Of a stretch of DNA of 6,619 bases, positions 1 to 4,250 are shown piece by piece. A program made the position numbers and the translations under genes. The number at the start of each line of letters is the position of its first letter. The first letter of the stretch is position 1. Origin of the DNA: Actinomycetes bacterium (GTDB lineage: Bacteria; Actinomycetota; Actinomycetes; Propionibacteriales; Propionibacteriaceae). The stretch lies in contig JAKOQD010000126.1 in the NCBI GenBank assembly GCA_029778515.1, positions 1 to 6,619 of the forward strand, given 5' to 3'. The notes below the pieces were generated by a model. That model worked only from the letters and a program-made list of their open reading frames with translations. It was not told the DNA's origin and did not search any database.

Positions 1-884
1 GGCTGGCGCACTGAGGTGAGTGGAGTCATCAGTTCGGCGGCGAAGTAGAGGTCGTCGTAGCCGACCACTGCAAGATCGTCCGGGATCCGCAGGCCACGCG
101 CACGGATCGCGCGCATGGCGCCCAGCGCGACGATGTCGTTCATGCAGAACACAGCGGTCGGCTTCGCGCCGTCGTCGAGGATGCGGCCCATGCCCTCCTC
201 GCCGTCCGCTGCGTTGAGGTTGGACAGGTGGATGACCTGAAGCACCTTCGCCGGCTCCAGGCCGGCGTTCTGGATCCCCTGCACCGCGCCCTTCAGTCGA
301 TGCCGGGTCTGCTGCAGCTCATCGCGTCCGGCCAGGTACGCGATCCGGCGGTGACCCTGCGCGAGCAGATGGCCGATCGCCTGCCGACCACCGGAGACGT
401 GGTCAACACCGACGGCGGCATGGTCGCGGCTGCTCGCGTCCATCAACACGGACGCGATCCCGAGCTGGCGCAGTGGGGCCAGCCGTTCCTTGGTGGTGGA
501 CATCGGCGTGACCAGGACGCCGCGCACGCCCTGCTCGGCCAGCAGCCTGAGGAACCGGCCCTCACGTTCGGGATCCTCGTCGGAGGAGCAAAGGATCAGG
601 GTGTGGTCATCCTGGGCCAGCCGATCCTCGATGCCGCGGGCCAACTCGGTGTAGTAGGGGTTGCCGAGGTCCATCACGATCGCGCCAACCGTCCGCGAAA
701 CGCCGGCCCGTAGCTGTCGTGCGGAGGCATTGCGGTGGAAGTTCAGCTCCGCCATGGCCTGTTCGACCTTGGTGCGGGTCTTCTCGGTGACCGACTCTGG
801 CCGGTTCATCACATTCGACACGGTGCCAACCGAGACTCCGGCGAGTGCGGCGACGTCCTTGACGCTGGCGCGCTGGCGCTTCAT
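1..884 (-). CDS. LacI-family transcriptional regulator (C-terminus beyond left edge)
   Basis: This is a LacI/GalR-type DNA-binding repressor or activator that responds to a small ligand, usually a sugar. I translated it from the ATG at 884-882; the frame stays open for 294 codons to the window edge, so roughly the last 40-50 residues are missing. Residues 7-27 form the helix-turn-helix (SVKDVAALAGVSVGTVSNVMN), followed by the hinge NASARQLRAG near 52-61, whose Leu inserts at a central CpG in this family. The rest is a periplasmic-binding-protein-like ligand domain, with family landmarks NPYYTELARGIE, GVDHVSGGRQAIGHLLAQGH and the late AVVGYDDLYFA segment. An AGGAGG at 890-895, five bases before the ATG, decides the start. 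It lies 99 bases downstream of pyrC on the same strand, with a perfect LacI-type operator between them, so autoregulation is likely. The ligand and target genes, probably to the left, are unknown. Confidence 0.95.
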   Translation of the reverse strand, partial: MKRQRASVKDVAALAGVSVGTVSNVMNRPESVTEKTRTKVEQAMAELNFHRNASARQLRAGVSRTVGAIVMDLGNPYYTELARGIEDRLAQDDHTLILCSSDEDPEREGRFLRLLAEQGVRGVLVTPMSTTKERLAPLRQLGIASVLMDASSRDHAAVGVDHVSGGRQAIGHLLAQGHRRIAYLAGRDELQQTRHRLKGAVQGIQNAGLEPAKVLQVIHLSNLNAADGEEGMGRILDDGAKPTAVFCMNDIVALGAMRAIRARGLRIPDDLAVVGYDDLYFAAELMTPLTSVRQ

Positions 885-910
885 CTGGGCCTCCTGCCGT
901 CGGTCCACTG

Positions 911-916
911 AGCATA
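911..916 (-). promoter_or_regulatory. Possible -10 element for the LacI-family gene
   Basis: On the minus strand this reads TATGCT, matching the actinobacterial TANNNT pattern, about 27 bases upstream of the regulator's start codon. No convincing -35 hexamer is found 16-18 bases further upstream. It would put the transcription start near 904 and leave the AGGAGG in a short leader. The assignment is weak, because TANNNT is common by chance. Confidence 0.25.
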
Positions 917-958
917 TCCGTCAGCAGTCACGCCACACGCTGGAATCGCGGGACTGTG

Positions 959-970
959 TGAATCGATTCA
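959..970. promoter_or_regulatory. Putative LacI-family operator, perfect 12-bp palindrome
   Basis: TGAATCGATTCA is a perfect inverted repeat with a central CG and the AANCGNTT-like core typical of LacI/GalR operators. It lies in the 99-base gap between the pyrC stop and the start of the LacI-family gene, 75-86 bases upstream of that start. The regulator's hinge carries the Leu that intercalates at a central CpG in this family. The natural reading is an autoregulatory site. It could also affect read-through from pyrC, but no hairpin terminator was seen there. Function is inferred; the palindrome is directly visible. Confidence 0.7.
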
Positions 971-983
971 TGCAGGCGCTCGG

Positions 984-2252
984 TCAGCGCTGATAGGTCA
1001 CCCGACCGTTCCAGATCGTCGCCACCACCGGGTCGGGCAGATCGAGGCCGTGGTAGGGGTTGTTCCGAGCCCGTGAGCGGGAAGCGTCGCGGTCAACCGT
1101 GGCACGCGCGGACGGGTCCACGAGCACGAGGTTCGCCGGCTCACCCACTGCGAGCGGGCGCCCCTGGCCGGCAACCTTGCCGATTCGTGCCGGCGCGTGC
1201 GACATCCGTTCGACCAGGGTCGGCCAGTCCATGCGTCCGCTGTTGACCATGACGTCGATGACCACGGCGAGCGCCTGCTCGAGCCCGAGCATGCCCGGCA
1301 GCGCGACGTCGAAGGGATGATCCTTGTCCTGGCGTGCGTGTGGAGCGTGGTCGGTGCCGACGATGTCGATCGTGCCGTCCGCGAGCGCCTCGCGCACGGC
1401 CGCCAGGTGCTCGGACGTGCGCAGCGGCGGGTTCACCTTGAAGGTGGTGTCGTAGCCGGCCACCAGTGGAGTGTCCAGCAGCAGATGGTGCGGGGTGGCC
1501 TCAGCCGTCACCTTGATGCCGCGTTTCTTGGCCCAGCGGACCACGTCCACGCTCTCGGCGGTGGACACATGGCAGACATGGACGCGTGAGTCGGTCAGTT
1601 CGGCCAACTGCACATCGCGGGCCACGATCACACTCTCGGCCTGGGCCGGCCAGCCGGGCAGGCCCAGCCGTCCCGACCATTCGGACTCGTGGCAGCAAGC
1701 GCCCGGACCGGCCAGCCGTGGATCCTGGGAGTGCTGCGCGACTACGCCGTCGAACGCCTTCACATAGCTGAGTGCCCGGCGCATCAACAACGAATCGTCC
1801 ACGCAGCGGCCGTCGTCGGAGAACACGGTCACCCCGGCAGCGGACGCGTGCATCAAGCCGAGTTCGGCGAGTTCCTCGCCAGCCAGCCCTTTGGTGACCG
1901 CGCCGACCACGCGCACTTCGCAGTGTCCATCGCTTCCGCCGAGGGAGTGGATGTACTCGGCGGCCTCAGCGGTGTCGGTGACCGGGTTGGTGTTGGCCAT
2001 CGCGTGCACGCAGGTGTAGCCGCCGCGGGCCGCAGCAGCCGTGCCGGAGGCGACGGTCTCGGCGTCCTCGCGTCCGGGCTGGCGCAGGTGGGTATGCAGG
2101 TCGACCAGGCCGGGCAGGGCCAGCAGCCCGTCCGCGTCGATCCGCTCGACCCCGGCCGGCGCGGACGCAGGGTCGGCCAGCCGCCCGTCCGCCACGTACA
2201 GGTCGCCGCGGGTGCCGTCGGCGAGGGTTGCACCGGTGATCAGCAGGCTCAC
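984..2252 (-). CDS. pyrC: Dihydroorotase (class I, zinc-dependent)
   Basis: PyrC catalyses the reversible cyclisation of N-carbamoyl-L-aspartate to L-dihydroorotate, the third step of de novo UMP synthesis, in the cytoplasm. The protein has 422 residues, normal for the class I (Bacillus-like) group. Metal-ligand and catalytic positions are present: H53 and H55 in [10 protein letters not shown], an Asp in VFSDDG (146/147), H174 in AQHSQD, H228 in VCHVS, and D301 in GTDHAPH. The substrate-contact segments NTNP (87-90) and KVNPPLR (272-278) are also kept. The C-terminal NPYHG...G.V closing strand is intact. The start is the GTG at 2252-2250, which overlaps the pyrB stop as GTGA; AGGAG at 2260-2264 sits seven bases upstream. 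It is the last gene of the pyrR-pyrB-pyrC unit in this window. In Streptomyces, dihydroorotase has been found associated with aspartate carbamoyltransferase; a complex here is inference only. Confidence 0.97.
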   Translation of the reverse strand: MSLLITGATLADGTRGDLYVADGRLADPASAPAGVERIDADGLLALPGLVDLHTHLRQPGREDAETVASGTAAAARGGYTCVHAMANTNPVTDTAEAAEYIHSLGGSDGHCEVRVVGAVTKGLAGEELAELGLMHASAAGVTVFSDDGRCVDDSLLMRRALSYVKAFDGVVAQHSQDPRLAGPGACCHESEWSGRLGLPGWPAQAESVIVARDVQLAELTDSRVHVCHVSTAESVDVVRWAKKRGIKVTAEATPHHLLLDTPLVAGYDTTFKVNPPLRTSEHLAAVREALADGTIDIVGTDHAPHARQDKDHPFDVALPGMLGLEQALAVVIDVMVNSGRMDWPTLVERMSHAPARIGKVAGQGRPLAVGEPANLVLVDPSARATVDRDASRSRARNNPYHGLDLPDPVVATIWNGRVTYQR

Positions 2253-3199
2253 TTCATCGCTCCTTCGTTCGAGCCGAGCAGGTGGTACAACACGCTCATC
2301 CGGACGGCCACGCCGGCCGCCACCTGTTCGAGCACGAGCGAGTTGGCTGCGTCGGCGGCTGCGCTGGAGATCTCCACGCCGCGGTTCATCGGGCCGGGAT
2401 GGCAGATCGCCGCGCCCGGCTTGAGCGCGGCCAGACGCTCCTCGGTGAGGCCGTAAGCCTCGGCGTATTCGCGTTCGGTCGGGAAGAAACCGCCGGCCAT
2501 CCGTTCACGCTGCACCCGCAGCATCATCACGATGTCGGCGTCCGCGAGCGCCTCGTCGAAGTCGCTCGTGACGGGGCAACCCCAGGTCTCCACTCCGGTC
2601 GGCAGCAGCGTGGGCGGGGCGACCAGGGTCACCTCGCCGCCCAGCGTCCGCTGCAGCAGCACGTTGCTGCGCACCACCCGGGAGTGCAGCAGGTCGCCGA
2701 CGATCGCGATCTTCTTGCCCTCGAAGCCGCCGCTGGTGTCGGTGGAGCCGATCTTGCGGAAGTGCGCACGCATCGCGTACGCGTCCAGGCGCGCCTGGGT
2801 CGGGTGCTCGTGCTGCCCGTCGCCGGCGTTGACCACCTGTGCGCGCACCCAGGACGCGACCTGGGCGGCCGCACCCGAGGACGCGTGCCGGATCACAAAG
2901 CAGTCCACGCCCATGGCGTCGAGGGTGAGCATCGTGTCCCGCAGCGATTCGCCCTTGGAGACCGACGACCCCTTCGCCGAGACGTTGATGGTGTCGGCGC
3001 TGAGCCATTTGCCGGCGATCTCGAAGGAGGTGCGGGTGCGAGTCGAGTCTTCGAAGAAGAGGTTCACGATCGTGCGGCCGCGCAGCGTTGGCAGCTTCTT
3101 CACCGGACGACGCTGCACGTCGGCCATCTCGGCGGCCACGTCGAGGATCGAGGTGGCCTCGGCCAGGGTCAGGTCGGCGGCGCTGAGCAGATGCCTCAT
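2249..3199 (-). CDS. pyrB: Aspartate carbamoyltransferase catalytic subunit
   Basis: PyrB condenses carbamoyl phosphate and L-aspartate to N-carbamoyl-L-aspartate and phosphate, the committed step of pyrimidine synthesis. It has 316 residues, full length for a catalytic chain. The carbamoyl-phosphate loop [12 protein letters not shown] (49-60) is present, as are the mobile-loop SKGES with K82, RHASSGA (104-110), HPTQ (132-135), the aspartate-binding LRVQRER (227-233) and HPGPMNRG (267-274). No pyrI regulatory-chain gene adjoins, so allosteric control of the E. coli type is not expected; control is probably through PyrR. The ATG at 3199-3197 overlaps the pyrR stop (ATGA), with AGGAGG at 3206-3211 six bases upstream. 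The end overlaps pyrC by four bases. Nothing in the active site looks degenerate. Confidence 0.97.
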   Translation of the reverse strand: MRHLLSAADLTLAEATSILDVAAEMADVQRRPVKKLPTLRGRTIVNLFFEDSTRTRTSFEIAGKWLSADTINVSAKGSSVSKGESLRDTMLTLDAMGVDCFVIRHASSGAAAQVASWVRAQVVNAGDGQHEHPTQARLDAYAMRAHFRKIGSTDTSGGFEGKKIAIVGDLLHSRVVRSNVLLQRTLGGEVTLVAPPTLLPTGVETWGCPVTSDFDEALADADIVMMLRVQRERMAGGFFPTEREYAEAYGLTEERLAALKPGAAICHPGPMNRGVEISSAAADAANSLVLEQVAAGVAVRMSVLYHLLGSNEGAMK

Positions 3200-3765
3200 C
3201 GGGTGCCTCCTGGGCGGGAGATGACCACCTCGTCGCGCCCGTCCAACTCGTCCAGCAGTACCTGGACGCGTTCGTCGGCTGCGGTCTGCATCGCGCGCCC
3301 GACGTGGTCGGCGGCGATCGGCAGTTCCCGATGGCCGCGGTCGACCAGCACAGCCAGCCGGACCGCGCGCGGGCGACCGAGGTCGCGTAGGGCGTCGATG
3401 GCCGCGGACACCGTCCGTCCGGAGTAGAGAACATCGTCCACCAGCACCACTACGGTGTCATCGATCCGGCCCGGGATGGACGTCCGGCCCACTCTGCGGG
3501 TGGGGTTGGCGCGAAGGTCGTCGCGGTACATGGTGATGTCGAGCACGCCGAGCCGGACGGGACGGTCCTCGATCGCTTCGATCAGCTTCGCCAAACGCTT
3601 CGCCAGGTGGACGCCGCGGGTGGGGATGCCCAACAGCACGAGATCCTCGCAGCCTTGGTTGGCTTCGAGGATCTGGTGGGCCATTCGCGCCAGCGAACGG
3701 GAAAGCTCCGGGGCATCGGCAACCACTCGGGAAGCCTCAGCTGGTTGATTGGTCGCTTCAGCCAC
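3196..3765 (-). CDS. pyrR: Bifunctional pyr operon regulator / uracil phosphoribosyltransferase
   Basis: PyrR binds pyr mRNA when charged with UMP or UTP and lowers expression of the pyrimidine genes; many homologues also convert uracil and PRPP to UMP. The 189-residue protein carries the type I phosphoribosyltransferase PRPP loop [13 protein letters not shown] (106-118), preceded by GIPTRGV (46-52) and DITMYRDDL (76-84). The stretch [11 protein letters not shown] (140-150) is strongly PyrR-specific and separates it from Upp or PyrE. The GTG at 3765-3763 is chosen because AGGAG (3774-3778) lies eight bases upstream and the family-like N-terminus follows closely. It is the first gene of the operon and overlaps pyrB by four bases. 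Its ribosome-binding site lies in a small hairpin, which suggests translational autoregulation (inference). Confidence 0.96.
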   Translation of the reverse strand: MAEATNQPAEASRVVADAPELSRSLARMAHQILEANQGCEDLVLLGIPTRGVHLAKRLAKLIEAIEDRPVRLGVLDITMYRDDLRANPTRRVGRTSIPGRIDDTVVVLVDDVLYSGRTVSAAIDALRDLGRPRAVRLAVLVDRGHRELPIAADHVGRAMQTAADERVQVLLDELDGRDEVVISRPGGTR

Positions 3766-3773
3766 GCAAGCCG

Positions 3774-3790
3774 CTCCTCAGGTCTCGAGG
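3774..3790 (-). promoter_or_regulatory. Hairpin enclosing the pyrR ribosome-binding site
   Basis: On the minus strand, CCTC (3790-3787) can pair with GAGG (3779-3776) around a seven-base loop. The GAGG half is part of the GAGGAG Shine-Dalgarno sequence of pyrR. An outer CG pair can be added if two bases bulge. The stem is only four base pairs, so alone it is marginal, but it abuts a stable UUCG hairpin. In Mycobacterium smegmatis, PyrR is known to repress by blocking translation of the leader; this site is the obvious place for such control here. PyrR binding is not shown by the sequence. Confidence 0.4.
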
Positions 3791-3809
3791 CGTTCCGCCG
3801 AAGCGGACG
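3791..3809 (-). promoter_or_regulatory. UUCG-tetraloop hairpin in the pyrR leader
   Basis: Read on the minus strand, CCGC-UUCG-GCGG (3806-3795) forms a perfect stem closed by the very stable C(UUCG)G tetraloop. A further U-A pair, then two G/C pairs past one bulged A, extend it to seven base pairs. It lies immediately 5' of the hairpin containing the pyrR ribosome-binding site, so the two could stack. Its tetraloop is oriented correctly only in the pyrR mRNA sense; the other strand would give a CGAA loop. A structural role in the pyr leader is inferred. Confidence 0.45.
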
Positions 3810-3824
3810 GGTTCTCGAACGGCC

Positions 3825-3830
3825 AATCTA
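3825..3830 (-). promoter_or_regulatory. Possible -10 element of the pyr operon
   Basis: The minus strand reads TAGATT here, fitting TANNNT. A start about seven bases downstream would give a leader of roughly 53 bases containing both hairpins next to pyrR. No recognisable -35 hexamer stands at the usual distance; the region upstream is a GC-rich run. If the loop at 3870-3881 is part of the leader, transcription must start further upstream and this assignment would be wrong. Confidence 0.3.
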
Positions 3831-3869
3831 CCGATTCCTGGCGACCCCGGGCCGGGCGTCCCATCGAAA

Positions 3870-3881
3870 GCCTCTGTCGGC
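3870..3881 (-). promoter_or_regulatory. Possible diverged PyrR-binding loop
   Basis: On the minus strand GCC-GACAGA-GGC makes a three-pair stem with a six-base purine-rich loop, and GGC is followed by U as in the GGCU half of the known Bacillus PyrR-binding loop (AGUC, hexaloop CNGNGA, GGCU). The hexaloop here, GACAGA, does not match that consensus exactly and the stem is short. It is about 105 bases upstream of pyrR. It is recorded as a candidate only; it may lie outside the transcript. Confidence 0.2.
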
Positions 3882-3928
3882 AGGTGGCTCGCGGCGGGCA
3901 GGAGGTACCCAACGAAACCGGCTTCGGC

Positions 3929-3934
3929 TAGCTT
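3929..3934 (+). promoter_or_regulatory. -10 element for a leaderless small gene
   Basis: TAGCTT fits TANNNT and ends six bases before the ATG at 3941, which would place the transcription start on or beside the A of that ATG. No Shine-Dalgarno sequence lies between them. The first three bases of the element are also an in-frame TAG stop, so no longer version of the downstream protein is possible. The nearest AGGAGG (3900-3905) is about 35 bases away, too far to act. No clear -35 hexamer is visible. Leaderless transcripts are common in actinobacteria. Confidence 0.5.
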
Positions 3935-3940
3935 TGGTGC

Positions 3941-4111
3941 ATGCCGCTACCCGCACTCGTTCCGCTGGAGACGCTCCCCGGTTGGCCTGCCGTGCAGGAG
4001 CCGACCGCGATTGAACTACTCACCTTAACCCTGTTCATTCCGCTGGCAATCACTGCCGTGGTGATGCTGCTGACGATGGCCCGCGGCTGGAAGTCGCCGG
4101 ATCGCGGCTGA
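3941..4111 (+). CDS. Small single-span membrane protein, function unknown
   Basis: This 56-residue frame begins MPLPALVPLETLPG and ends KSPDRG. Residues 23-46 (from AIELLTLTL to VVMLLTMA) form one hydrophobic helix of about 24 residues. Acidic residues (E10, E20, E24) lie before the helix and basic ones (R48, K51, R55) after it, so the C-terminus is predicted to face the cytoplasm. An in-frame TAG at 3929-3931 fixes the ATG at 3941 as the first possible start, and a TANNNT -10 just upstream implies leaderless expression. A strong hairpin begins at its stop codon. It is divergent from pyrR and convergent with pepN. I do not recognise the family. Support for it being real comes from the membrane-protein pattern, the promoter position and the clean fit in an otherwise empty gap. 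Confidence 0.72.
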   Translation: MPLPALVPLETLPGWPAVQEPTAIELLTLTLFIPLAITAVVMLLTMARGWKSPDRG

Positions 4112-4140
4112 CGAGATCCCGGCCTGCGCCGGGATGACGT
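4111..4140 (+). terminator. Hairpin after the small membrane gene; REP-like palindrome
   Basis: ATCCCGGC (4116-4123) and GCCGGGAT (4128-4135) form a perfect eight-pair stem with a CTGC loop. Outside it, ACG (4111-4113) pairs with CGT (4138-4140) across an AG/GA internal loop, so tandem G-A pairs could continue the helix. It starts at the last base of the small gene's stop codon and has no T-run after it. A terminator role is the simplest reading. The core also resembles dispersed palindromic repeats found in many bacterial genomes, so it may be a repeat copy instead of, or as well as, a terminator. Confidence 0.55.
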
Positions 4141-4155
4141 AGCTGCCTGCGCCGG
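4122..4155. repeat. 11-bp direct repeat, two copies
   Basis: GCCTGCGCCGG occurs at 4122-4132 and again at 4145-4155, 23 bases apart start to start. The first copy includes the loop and 3' part of the eight-pair hairpin stem. The second copy has no matching 5' arm, so it looks like a partial duplicate of the palindrome. GC-rich composition makes chance similarity more likely than usual. Confidence 0.35.
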
Positions 4156-4166
4156 TCGCACTCATC

Positions 4167-4211
4167 AAGCTGGACAGTTACGACCCGTGACGGGGCGCAA
4201 CCGTCCAGCTT
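4167..4211 (-). terminator. Rho-independent-like terminator of pepN, U-tract absent
   Basis: Two 16-base arms (4167-4182 and 4196-4211) enclose a smaller CCCG-TCA-CGGG hairpin. In RNA from the minus strand all 16 arm positions pair, 14 as Watson-Crick and two as G-U. In plus-strand RNA the same two positions become A-C mismatches. The structure therefore favours the minus-strand transcript, that is pepN, whose stop codon lies 39 bases upstream of the hairpin. No T-run follows, as is usual for actinobacterial terminators. Confidence 0.8.
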
Positions 4212-4250
4212 GCGAGGGGAGCGCGGGCGATGTGCGGGGGGTAGGCCGAC

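Noticed and set aside
228..713. A 161-codon plus-strand open frame at the left end
   Set aside because: It is antisense to the LacI-family ligand domain, whose own frame is open to the edge and matches the family along its length.
984..993. Perfect 10-bp palindrome TCAGCGCTGA at the pyrC stop codon
   Set aside because: It overlaps the stop codon, cannot form a hairpin with a loop of useful size, and one such palindrome is expected by chance in a window of this length.
1689..2456. A 255-codon plus-strand open frame opposite pyrC and the end of pyrB
   Set aside because: It spans the pyrB-pyrC junction on the opposite strand with low-complexity composition and no domain. It is a GC-driven shadow frame.
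2282..3427. A long plus-strand open frame (381 codons) opposite pyrB and pyrR
   Set aside because: It is antisense to two unmistakable enzymes with intact motifs. Its composition is rich in His, Gly, Arg and Val with no recognisable domain, as expected of a mirror frame in GC-rich DNA.
3843..3860. A GC-rich hairpin (CCCG-GGC-CGGG with an outer GAC/GTC) upstream of pyrR
   Set aside because: The main stem is four pairs in a very GC-rich stretch with a bulge, it has no T-run, and it probably lies upstream of the transcription start. It is not strong enough to call a terminator or attenuator.
3928..4161. A 77-codon minus-strand frame opposite the small membrane gene
   Set aside because: Its composition is Ser/Arg/Gly-rich without a hydrophobic helix. 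The plus-strand frame has the membrane-protein pattern and a fitting promoter.
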